64,000 nucleotides of DNA from positions 1-64,000 of the forward strand of contig JAILRO010000045.1 of assembly GCA_024698145.1 (NCBI GenBank), given 5' to 3'. Positions 16,503-23,967 of this stretch are shown here, piece by piece. A program made the position numbers and the translations under genes. How positions within the stretch are numbered: the stretch's first letter is position 1; each line of letters opens with the position of its first letter. This DNA is from Lachnospiraceae bacterium (GTDB lineage: Bacteria > Bacillota > Clostridia > Lachnospirales > Lachnospiraceae). The notes beneath the pieces were generated by a model, which saw nothing but the letters and a program-made list of their open reading frames with translations, was not told the origin of the DNA and made no database searches.

Positions 16503-17414
16503 ATGGCAAGGGATGAAAGATTTAAGACAGTTTCATTTGGAGGATATGACAAGGCAACAGTAGACAATTATATTTCCGATCTTACAAAATCGCATCAGCA
16601 GGATATAGCAGACCTTAAACAGACTATAAGTAAGCTCTCGGACACGGTTAAGAGTTTGCAGCTTGTTAAAGACAGCATGAGTTCTGAATCTAACCAGGCA
16701 ATTGAGAATATGCAGAAGTATAACGAGTCCTTGCAGAAAGAATTGGATAAGGCCAATAAGAGATTATCTGAGCAGGAGGAAAGCTCAAAAGAATATACCG
16801 ATAAGCTTGAGATGATTTCACGTACCCTTGTTGAAACAAATGAGAGATGCGATGCTATGCTTGCAGACGCAAAAGAAAAGAGCGAGAAAATGATTTCGGA
16901 AGCGGAAGAAAGCAGCAAGAAAATGCTTCTTGAGGCGAAGGAGCAGAGCGATAAACTTCTTTCGGATGCAAAAAGCCAGAGTAATTATATGGTTACCGAT
17001 GCCGAGAAGAGAAGCAAGAATTTGATAGGAGATTCAGAAAAACAGAGCGAGAAGATATTAAGAAGAGCAGAAGAAGAAAGAGAGACATTAAAAGTTCGTG
17101 CCGAGGAGGAATACAAGCAATCAGTTGCAAAGACAAGCGAAGATTGTAAGAGAATGATTGAGCTTGCCGAGGAAGAAAAGGAGAAGATGCTTTCAGAGGC
17201 AAGAGATAAAGTTAGCAATATAAGAGGTTCTATGAAGCGTGAGTGCGAGAATGTAAGTAATTACATGGCAAGTCTTATGGAATCTGTTGAAGGTGTTGTT
17301 AAGGCATGTAACGAAACTAAGGTTCTTACGGACAAAGCGTTTGGTATAGACAAAAAAGAGCAGGCTATGTTAACAGATAAGGATGACGAGGAAATACCGC
17401 AGATAAAGTTCTAG
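16503..17414 (+). CDS. DivIVA-like coiled-coil protein
   Basis: The first 35 residues (FKTVSFGGYDKATVDNYI) match the N-terminal DivIVA/GpsB motif that binds curved membrane, followed by about 230 residues of coiled coil with repeated AEESSKKML and AKEQSDKLL segments. Such proteins recruit cell-wall or division proteins at poles and septa. I chose ATG 16503 (MARDERF), preceded by GCGGGGT, over a GTG at 16461. The multi-PAS gene starts 28 bases downstream and mbl/mreB follows, so this looks like a small cell-shape unit leading into flagellar rod genes. A polar scaffold role is inference. Confidence 0.75.
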   Translation: MARDERFKTVSFGGYDKATVDNYISDLTKSHQQDIADLKQTISKLSDTVKSLQLVKDSMSSESNQAIENMQKYNESLQKELDKANKRLSEQEESSKEYTDKLEMISRTLVETNERCDAMLADAKEKSEKMISEAEESSKKMLLEAKEQSDKLLSDAKSQSNYMVTDAEKRSKNLIGDSEKQSEKILRRAEEERETLKVRAEEEYKQSVAKTSEDCKRMIELAEEEKEKMLSEARDKVSNIRGSMKRECENVSNYMASLMESVEGVVKACNETKVLTDKAFGIDKKEQAMLTDKDDEEIPQIKF

Positions 17415-17442
17415 GCTTTAGAAAAGGCCAAGGAGGAAGGTA

Positions 17443-19941
17443 ATGGATAATAAACGTATTGATATCTTCAAAGAGTTTGCTTCGTATATAGAATACCCTA
17501 TGGTAGTTTTTGAGGCCCAGTCAGGTAATGTGCTGGATATTAACTACGAAGCAGAAGTAATAATCGGCAAAGATATAAAGAATATTCAAGTTGAACCGGG
17601 GCGAACAATAGTTAAGGACGATTTTTGGGAGGTGCTCCGCACAAAGAAAAGTCTTATTTGGCACAGGATAAGAATGATTGCAGACGGCAAACAGCATTTG
17701 GTAAGTGGACTTGTCAATGAAACAACTGTTGATGACAGGCTCATTTATACTGTATTGTTCGAGCTTCGTGCTGACCTTAACATTGGAAGTCTGACCCTTG
17801 AAAGAATAGTTAATCATGCAGGTGTAGTTGCACTTCATGTTAGCCTTGACGAAAACGGCGAAAGACGTGTGGAATACGCATCGCAGAATATTAATCAATA
17901 CGGATATTCAAGAGTGCAGTTGTACGATCGGGGCATGAAGGTTGAAGATATAGTTTGTCCCGAGGATATAGATTCTCTTGAAGAAGCTATAAGGATTGCC
18001 TCAGAGAATCAGGATGAGGAAAGCTCGTTTGAGTGTAGATTACTTACTGAAGAGAGAGAACTTATTCCTGTACGAATTTTATTCCATTACAACTATGATG
18101 AGAATGGTAAACTTACTGACTATGAAGCTCTTGCTTTGGATAGAAAAGAGGAATTGAGAAGAAGCGCCGAGAATACTTATCTTAGCAATGCTATGTTTAA
18201 GATGAAGAGTGTACTATTGGTTAAGTCGTATCATGCCGGTAAGAGGAGTATCAAGTATATTTCCCCTAATGCAGGAATGCTTGGTATGAATGTTGAAGCT
18301 TTGCAAAAAGGATATAAGCTTACGGAAGACTACGTTCATCCGGAGGACAGAGATAGTGTTATAGATACCATTTATCAGGCTGTTGCTAATGGCGTTGCTG
18401 ACTATGTTCAGACTTGCAGAATGGTCAGAGATGACGGCAAACAGATATGGGTAGAGAATCAGGTTACAATCAATCGTGTTTCAGATGGTGAAGCAGAAGT
18501 GGCATTTCTTATGACGGATATTACCGAGTATAAGGAAATGGAAAAAGAACTTGAAAAAATGTCAAAGGGAGCAGCCCCTGCAGGTGAGAGTAAGGCAAAG
18601 GCTGATAACAAGGCTACAGAAAAGAGTTCGGAAATAGACATTGCCGGACAGCTGCAGCTTTTGGCGGAAAGCTTTGGAAAGAATATAGATTACTATATTG
18701 TGGCAATTCGTGACGACGGTTCTTTGATAACAGATCCGATAGGACCGAATGACGATCTTGGAGTTTTTTATGATGTGTTTGAGAGACCTCAATACAGAGA
18801 ACAGATAAAAGAAGCTCTGGGTCAGGCGAAAATACAGATTATTCCGAAGAATCTTGATATAGAACTTAGCGGTATTTCCGTTCACATGATTATTTCGCCG
18901 TTGGTTGTAGATGACGATGTGAAGGCGTATTGGGTGCTTTCAAGTATCAACGGCAAGGTATTGGAAACTATCAACAATGTTGTGGAACCGCAATGGAGAC
19001 TTGCACAGGCGATTATTGATAACTACAGTGCCAAAGATATGGCATCTGCAGAGGTTAAGAACAGAAAGATCGTTGAGTACAAGCTTCACAGAGAAAAACA
19101 GGAAAGAAAAACGTTGCAGGAGCTTCTCGACATTTCATATAATGACGGCGAGGCCGGACTTGGTGAAATGTGTCAGCGTATGAGTGTTTATCTTTCTGTA
19201 TCTCACATAGGTGTCTATATTGAGAATAAAGAAAAGAGAAATGCGGAAAAATATTTTACATGGGATCAGACAGGTGAAGATGTTGCGTTCTTTGACAAAA
19301 TGGGGCTTGCCCCGGCGGAGATGGATGAAATCAAGGCGATGATGGGAACTGACAGCACAATCTGTTTTACGGAAAAGACAAGTAATCCTTTGTTAAAAGA
19401 AATTATTACCGCTACTAACATGAAAGTGATAGCAATTCGTCGTATGTCGGTAGATTTTGAGACGGGAGGCTATATTGTGTTTGCAGATGCGGGAAGAGAT
19501 TCTGAGTTTGAACACAATGAGAAGAGTTTCATTGATATATCATCAAAGATGATACAGGAGCTCGTGTTCTCGAAACGACTTGGCGTTAAGAAAGATGTTA
19601 TTCGCGATGGTTTCCTTGAGACATATGACCATATAAGAGATGCGGTCTTTGTTAAGAATAATGAGTCGGGTGAAATCATTTTTGCAAATAAAGCTATGGA
19701 GAAACTTTTTGGCTACAGCATTGTCGGAATGCAGGCACAGGATGTGGTTAACGATCAGATGGAACAATATCGTTTGATACAGGGAATGAGAAAAAGATTC
19801 ATTGCCAACAACAAAGTTTCCAAGTGGCAGAGTTATCTTAAGGAAGTCGATCAGATAATGAATGTTACAGAGGTTCAATTAAGCGTGTTTACGAACACTA
19901 ACTTAAGTCTGGTCATTCTTAAGAAAAACAAAAATAAATAA
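17443..19941 (+). CDS. multi-PAS/GAF protein without a recognisable output domain
   Basis: An 832-residue cytoplasmic protein built from sensory modules: PAS-like folds at about 1-110, 115-235 and 250-375 (the last with the PAC-type ending VAFLMTDITEYKEMEKEL), an unassigned alpha-beta module at about 400-540, a GAF-like module at about 560-715, and a C-terminal PAS at about 720-832 (DAVFVKNNESGEIIFANKAMEKLFGY). No kinase, GGDEF, EAL, HD or DNA-binding segment is visible. It follows the DivIVA-like gene by 28 bases with an AAGGAGGAAGG ribosome site, implying co-translation. It may act as a scaffold or signal sensor through protein contacts. Function unknown. Confidence 0.75.
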   Translation: MDNKRIDIFKEFASYIEYPMVVFEAQSGNVLDINYEAEVIIGKDIKNIQVEPGRTIVKDDFWEVLRTKKSLIWHRIRMIADGKQHLVSGLVNETTVDDRLIYTVLFELRADLNIGSLTLERIVNHAGVVALHVSLDENGERRVEYASQNINQYGYSRVQLYDRGMKVEDIVCPEDIDSLEEAIRIASENQDEESSFECRLLTEERELIPVRILFHYNYDENGKLTDYEALALDRKEELRRSAENTYLSNAMFKMKSVLLVKSYHAGKRSIKYISPNAGMLGMNVEALQKGYKLTEDYVHPEDRDSVIDTIYQAVANGVADYVQTCRMVRDDGKQIWVENQVTINRVSDGEAEVAFLMTDITEYKEMEKELEKMSKGAAPAGESKAKADNKATEKSSEIDIAGQLQLLAESFGKNIDYYIVAIRDDGSLITDPIGPNDDLGVFYDVFERPQYREQIKEALGQAKIQIIPKNLDIELSGISVHMIISPLVVDDDVKAYWVLSSINGKVLETINNVVEPQWRLAQAIIDNYSAKDMASAEVKNRKIVEYKLHREKQERKTLQELLDISYNDGEAGLGEMCQRMSVYLSVSHIGVYIENKEKRNAEKYFTWDQTGEDVAFFDKMGLAPAEMDEIKAMMGTDSTICFTEKTSNPLLKEIITATNMKVIAIRRMSVDFETGGYIVFADAGRDSEFEHNEKSFIDISSKMIQELVFSKRLGVKKDVIRDGFLETYDHIRDAVFVKNNESGEIIFANKAMEKLFGYSIVGMQAQDVVNDQMEQYRLIQGMRKRFIANNKVSKWQSYLKEVDQIMNVTEVQLSVFTNTNLSLVILKKNKNK

Positions 19942-19959
19942 ACATTTAGCCTGAATGTA

Positions 19960-19987
19960 TTAATAATATCTTCATTTTGGGCGATAT
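19960..19987 (+). promoter_or_regulatory. possible sigma-28 promoter of the mbl/flhO/flhP unit
   Basis: TTAA, 16 bases, GGCGATAT; the -10 half resembles the flagellar sigma consensus GCCGATAT and the spacing fits. The -35 half is weak. Confidence 0.35.
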
Positions 19988-20008
19988 ATATATGAAAGGG
20001 GCAAGAAC

Positions 20009-21007
20009 ATGGCTAGTTCAGATATTGGAATTGATTTAGGTACAGCCAGTATTTTGGTTTATGTAAAAGGAAAGGGAGTAGTTCTTAAAGAGCCTTCTGT
20101 TGTAGCATTCGACAGAGACACTAACAAGATTAAAGCAATCGGTGAAGAGGCAAGACTTATGCTTGGAAGAACGCCTGGTAATATTGTTGCGGTAAGACCG
20201 CTTAGACAGGGTGTTATATCTGATTACAGAATTACAGAGAAGATGCTTAAGTACTTCATTCAGAAAGCTGTCGGTAAGAGTTTCTTCGGAAGAAGACCGA
20301 GAATATCGGTTTGCGTACCGAGTGGAGTTACCGAGGTTGAGAAGAAGGCAGTTGAAGATGCTACGTATCAGGCAGGAGCCAGAGACGTGTCTATTATTGA
20401 AGAACCGGTGGCTGCAGCAATCGGAGCCGGAATTGATATATCAAGACCTTGCGGTAATATGATTGTTGATATCGGTGGAGGAACTGCAGATATTGCGGTC
20501 ATTTCGCTTGGTGGTACGGTTGTAAGTACTTCGATTAAGACTGCTGGTGATGATTTTGATGAGGCAATTGTCCGCTTTATGAGAAAGAAACATAATCTTC
20601 TCATTGGTGAACGTACTGCAGAGGAGATTAAGATTAAGATAGGTACTTGTTACAGAAGACCGGAGAATCTTATGTTGGATATCCGTGGAAGAAACTTAGT
20701 AACAGGTCTTCCAAGAACAGTAACTGTAACTTCTGAAGAGACTGTAGAGGCTCTTGAAGAAGTAACGGAGGAGATTGTAGAGGCGGTACATTCGGTACTT
20801 GAGAAAACACCGCCGGAGCTTGCAGCAGATATTGCTGACAGAGGTATCGTTCTTACGGGTGGTGGAGCAATGCTTCATGGACTTGAGGAATTATTAGAGG
20901 AAGAAACCGGTATTACAACTATGACTGCAGAAGATCCTATGACTTGTGTGGCTATAGGAACCGGTAAATATATAGAATTTTTAAGTGGCGCGATGGAAGA
21001 AGAATAG
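20009..21007 (+). CDS. MreB/Mbl actin-like rod-shape protein
   Basis: Bacterial actin homologue that forms membrane-associated filaments guiding lateral wall synthesis. The phosphate-1 motif is IGIDLGTASILVY at the N-terminus, phosphate-2 is IVDIGGGTADIAVIS near residues 153-167, and the adenosine motif is GIVLTGGGAML near 279-289. Length (332) is normal. It is followed by two FlgG-family genes, exactly the mbl-flhO-flhP order of B. subtilis, so it is more likely the Mbl-type paralogue than the mreBCD one. The ribosome site is AAAGGGG. Family certain, paralogue name inferred. Confidence 0.95.
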   Translation: MASSDIGIDLGTASILVYVKGKGVVLKEPSVVAFDRDTNKIKAIGEEARLMLGRTPGNIVAVRPLRQGVISDYRITEKMLKYFIQKAVGKSFFGRRPRISVCVPSGVTEVEKKAVEDATYQAGARDVSIIEEPVAAAIGAGIDISRPCGNMIVDIGGGTADIAVISLGGTVVSTSIKTAGDDFDEAIVRFMRKKHNLLIGERTAEEIKIKIGTCYRRPENLMLDIRGRNLVTGLPRTVTVTSEETVEALEEVTEEIVEAVHSVLEKTPPELAADIADRGIVLTGGGAMLHGLEELLEEETGITTMTAEDPMTCVAIGTGKYIEFLSGAMEEE

Positions 21008-21024
21008 CGTAAAGGAGTGACGAG

Positions 21025-21813
21025 ATGGTAAGAGGTCTTTACACAGGATGGACCGGTATGGTTAACGAGCAGAAGAGACTTGATGTTATTACCAATAACA
21101 TGGCAAACTCTGATACTACCGGTTACAAGAAACAAGGGGTGACCTCTCAGTCCTTTGATGATGAGTTAACATTAAGGATTCACAATGATAATGAATATTC
21201 AGGTGTTCATTATAAAATTGGTAATATGAATCTGGGTGTTAAGATAGGTGAGACCTATCATGACTTTTCACAGGGAAGCTTGAGAGAAACAGGAAACACC
21301 TACGATCTTGCACTTAGTGGAGACGGATTCTTTACCATTCAGACAACAAACAAGCAGGGACAGACCACTGTCAGATATACGCGAGATGGTTCGTTTACTG
21401 TTAACACGGAAGGTTATCTTGTTACCAAGGATGGGGATTATGTGTTGGACAAGAATGGCAAGACAATCCAAATTCCGGGTGCACAGACGGCGGCGGAAGT
21501 CGCAATTGATGTTAAGGGTAACATTTTGGTTAACGGTAATAACGTTGCACAGCTTGGCATTGCGAGATTTACCAATCCACAGGCATTGCTTTTATATGGT
21601 GAGAACATGTTTGAAGCAACCGATGCAGCAGGACTTGTGGCGGATGATACGACAGCAGTTCATCAGGGATATTTGGAAATGTCCAATACTAATGTAATCA
21701 AGGAAATGGTTGATATGATTACGATTACACGTGCATACGAGGCAGGACAGAAGGTAGTTCAGACTATGGACGAGACACTTGACAAGTCCGTTAATGAAAT
21801 AGGCAGAATATAA
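21025..21813 (+). CDS. flhO: flagellar hook-basal body rod protein (FlhO/FlgG family)
   Basis: Extracellular distal-rod component exported by the flagellar apparatus. The N-terminal rod motif reads LDVITNNMANSDTTGYKKQ (about 15-33), the ASGDGFF-like block is ALSGDGFFTIQ, and the C-terminal helix is EMVDMITITRAYEAGQKVVQ. It starts 17 bases after mbl and precedes a second FlgG-type gene by 24 bases, matching flhO-flhP synteny. Length (262) fits. The gene symbol rests on synteny with B. subtilis. Confidence 0.9.
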   Translation: MVRGLYTGWTGMVNEQKRLDVITNNMANSDTTGYKKQGVTSQSFDDELTLRIHNDNEYSGVHYKIGNMNLGVKIGETYHDFSQGSLRETGNTYDLALSGDGFFTIQTTNKQGQTTVRYTRDGSFTVNTEGYLVTKDGDYVLDKNGKTIQIPGAQTAAEVAIDVKGNILVNGNNVAQLGIARFTNPQALLLYGENMFEATDAAGLVADDTTAVHQGYLEMSNTNVIKEMVDMITITRAYEAGQKVVQTMDETLDKSVNEIGRI

Positions 21814-21837
21814 TGACTTGCAAAGGAGGATACTGAT

Positions 21838-22686
21838 ATGATGAGATCGTTATGGTCTGCAGCATCGGGAATGATTGCTCAGCAGACAAATCTTGATAAC
21901 ATTGCTAACAATTTATCCAATGTTAATACAACCGGTTTCAAGAAGGACACGGTTGAGTTTAAATCGCTTCTTTATCAGACATTACAGTCGAAATCGACTA
22001 ACAATGCAGGCGAGAACAAGCCGATTCCTGCGCAGGTTGGACTCGGAACAAGAGTTGCTTCAATAACAACAGTATATACTCAGGGAAACCTTCAGGCGTC
22101 TGACGGTCCGGCGCATATGGCAATAGAAGGTAACGGATTTTTCAAGGTAAAGAATCCGGATGGTGATATATGCTATACACGAGACGGTAGTTTCAATCTA
22201 ACACCGTTTGATGTTGATGGCGAGAAGAAGCTTTTGCTTTGTACTACTGCAGGTGATCCGGTGCTTGATGAGAAAGGTAACAATATTACGGTTCCGGCAG
22301 GCGCAAAGCTTATAGTAGACAGAACCGGTAATATTTCATATTCGTATTTTGAGGTGACCAACGCAGAGACAGGACAGGGTGAAGAGAAGATAGTTCCACT
22401 TAATGCAAAGATAGGAATTGTTCAGTTCAATAACCCTTCCGGTTTGTTTGAAGCGGGTGGCAATTTGTATAAGGAGACTGTTGCTTCGGGAGCACCGTTG
22501 GAGGAATCGACAACTAACGGACTTAAGACAAGTCTTGTTCATCAGGGATATTTGGAGATGTCCAATGTTCAGGTTGCAGACGAGATGGTTAACATGATAG
22601 TTGCACAAAGAGCATATGAGATGAATTCCAAGGCTATACAGGCAACAGACGAAATGCTTCAGCAGGCGAATAATTTGCGTAGATAA
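21838..22686 (+). CDS. flhP: flagellar distal rod protein (FlhP/FlgG family)
   Basis: A second FlgG-family rod subunit (282 residues). The N-terminal LDNIANNLSNVNTTGFKKD motif, MAIEGNGFFKV and the C-terminal ADEMVNMIVAQRAYEMNSKAIQ helix are all present. The ribosome site AAAGGAGG is strong. Together with the preceding gene it probably forms the distal rod that spans the thick wall. Confidence 0.92.
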   Translation: MMRSLWSAASGMIAQQTNLDNIANNLSNVNTTGFKKDTVEFKSLLYQTLQSKSTNNAGENKPIPAQVGLGTRVASITTVYTQGNLQASDGPAHMAIEGNGFFKVKNPDGDICYTRDGSFNLTPFDVDGEKKLLLCTTAGDPVLDEKGNNITVPAGAKLIVDRTGNISYSYFEVTNAETGQGEEKIVPLNAKIGIVQFNNPSGLFEAGGNLYKETVASGAPLEESTTNGLKTSLVHQGYLEMSNVQVADEMVNMIVAQRAYEMNSKAIQATDEMLQQANNLRR

Positions 22687-22748
22687 CAATAACATATTGA
22701 TAATGTGGGAAATGTGTGATAGAATTTTCTCATGGTTAGGAGGTATAT

Positions 22749-23105
22749 ATGGCAATAACAGGAGTAGATCCAAGTAGCTATTACAGCGATTATTATTCCA
22801 ATGTGTCCAATGTATCAAAGGATGCCTTAGAGAAGACTTTGACAAGCGTAGATGGTCAGACGTCTGAAGAAGAGTTGATGAAGGCATGCAAAGAGTTTGA
22901 AGCGTATTTTGTCGAGCAGATATTCAAAGGGATGGAGAAGACTGTCATCAAGTCAGGGGATGAAGAGTCTAATGTATCCAAGTACAAAGATTATTTTGGG
23001 GAAATGCAGACTAAGGAATATGCAAAAGCAGCTACGGAACAAGGAGAAGGAATCGGCCTCGCTAATCAGTTGTTTCAGCAGATGAAACGCAACTATGGAC
23101 TATAG
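22749..23105 (+). CDS. flagellar rod-binding protein (FlgJ N-terminal-like)
   Basis: A 118-residue protein whose core, LMKACKEFEAYFVEQIFKGM then YFGEMQTKEYAKAATEQG and GIGLANQLFQQM, matches the rod-binding domain of FlgJ, which caps growing rods. It lacks the C-terminal muramidase of proteobacterial FlgJ, as is usual in Firmicutes. It is preceded by a good TTAGGAGG site and follows the two rod genes, so it likely belongs to the same operon. Confidence 0.9.
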   Translation: MAITGVDPSSYYSDYYSNVSNVSKDALEKTLTSVDGQTSEEELMKACKEFEAYFVEQIFKGMEKTVIKSGDEESNVSKYKDYFGEMQTKEYAKAATEQGEGIGLANQLFQQMKRNYGL

Positions 23106-23128
23106 CATTGATTGAGAGGAGCAACATA

Positions 23129-23491
23129 ATGAAGGTTGAAAATTTGACTGACTGTGAAGAAGTGGTTATGAAGGGAGTATGGGATTTTGATAAAGAACCT
23201 GTGCTTTCGGAAATAGTAGCGCATGTTAATAAGGTTTACGGGAGAGAATGGGCTCCGCAGACGGTGTCTACTTATTTGGCCAAGCTTTGCCGCAAAGGAT
23301 ATCTTGAACTTAAGCGTAATGGCAAGATATATACTTACAAAATCCTTGTTAAAGAAAAGGTATACAGACGTAAGTTGTATAGGGAACACATAAGTTTTTG
23401 GAATAACAATGATGTTAAGCAGTTTATTTCGGAAATGATTGCTAACGGCGATTTGAAAGAAGAAACTTTGAAAAGCTTAATCAGCAAGTGA
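23129..23491 (+). CDS. BlaI/MecI/CopY family transcriptional repressor
   Basis: A 120-residue winged-helix repressor: EVVMKGVWDFDKEPVLSEIVAHV, then the recognition segment APQTVSTYLAKLCRKGYL and the wing ELKRNGKIYTYKIL. The family usually represses beta-lactamase, MecA or copper genes together with a BlaR-like protease. No such partner is seen here. It starts at ATG 23129 after GAGAGGAG, 23 bases behind the rod-binding gene, so it may be carried on the flagellar transcript. Target unknown. Confidence 0.88.
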   Translation: MKVENLTDCEEVVMKGVWDFDKEPVLSEIVAHVNKVYGREWAPQTVSTYLAKLCRKGYLELKRNGKIYTYKILVKEKVYRRKLYREHISFWNNNDVKQFISEMIANGDLKEETLKSLISK

Positions 23492-23510
23492 AAGTTTATC
23501 GTATGATATT

Positions 23511-23540
23511 ACAAGGGCAAAGTGTGTACTTTGCCCTTGT
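23511..23540. terminator. bidirectional terminator between convergent regulators
   Basis: A perfect 13-pair stem (23511-23523 with 23528-23540) with a 4-base loop, between the BlaI-type gene (plus) and the XRE gene (minus). It serves either strand. Confidence 0.8.
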
Positions 23541-23544
23541 GTTA

Positions 23545-23844
23545 TTAAAAATCATTATCTTTTAAAGACATACTTTTTTGTGGTCCGGGAAAAGGTTCGA
23601 AGAAATACTTCAAGGGAACGTTTAACTCCCTGCTTATGTTAAAAAGTATTTCGAGCGAAAATGACTGGGAAGTGTTTGGAGTTTCTATACGACTCAGATA
23701 AGCTCGTGATATTTTAACTCTTTCTGCCAGTTCTCTTTGTTTGAGATTGGCTCGTTTTCTATAAAAAGCGATATGTTCGCCGAGCTCTACATACAAATCC
23801 CTGTTTTCAAATGATGGATAGGTGGATTCTATATCAACGTTCAT
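23545..23844 (-). CDS. XRE family helix-turn-helix regulator
   Basis: A 99-residue DNA-binding protein with a Cro/C1 helix-turn-helix at about residues 20-75 (ANLKQRELAERVKISRAYLS is the recognition region) and a short tail. It is divergent from recD2, and the intergenic DNA contains a perfect palindrome at 23930-23952, which could be its operator. The ribosome site ATGGAGG precedes the ATG. The target is inferred from position only. Confidence 0.85.
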   Translation of the reverse strand: MNVDIESTYPSFENRDLYVELGEHIAFYRKRANLKQRELAERVKISRAYLSRIETPNTSQSFSLEILFNISRELNVPLKYFFEPFPGPQKSMSLKDNDF

Positions 23845-23899
23845 GCAATACCTCCATTAAAAACTTTATATGAAATGAGTATAATTTATAATTATTTGA

Positions 23900-23952
23900 T
23901 TGAACACATAATGTAATTAGACGTATACATGTGTTAACGTATGGTTAACACA
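23900..23952 (+). promoter_or_regulatory. recD2 promoter with palindromic operator
   Basis: TTGAAC (23900-23905), 18 bases, TATACA (23924-23929) form a promoter. Directly over the expected start lies a perfect palindrome, TGTGTTAAC (23930-23938) and GTTAACACA (23944-23952), separated by 5 bases. A weaker divergent promoter for the XRE gene (TGTTCA-17-TATACT, 23878-23906, minus) overlaps the -35 region. Repression by the XRE protein is a reasonable guess. Confidence 0.5.
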
Positions 23953-23967
23953 CACGAAGGAGAAACA

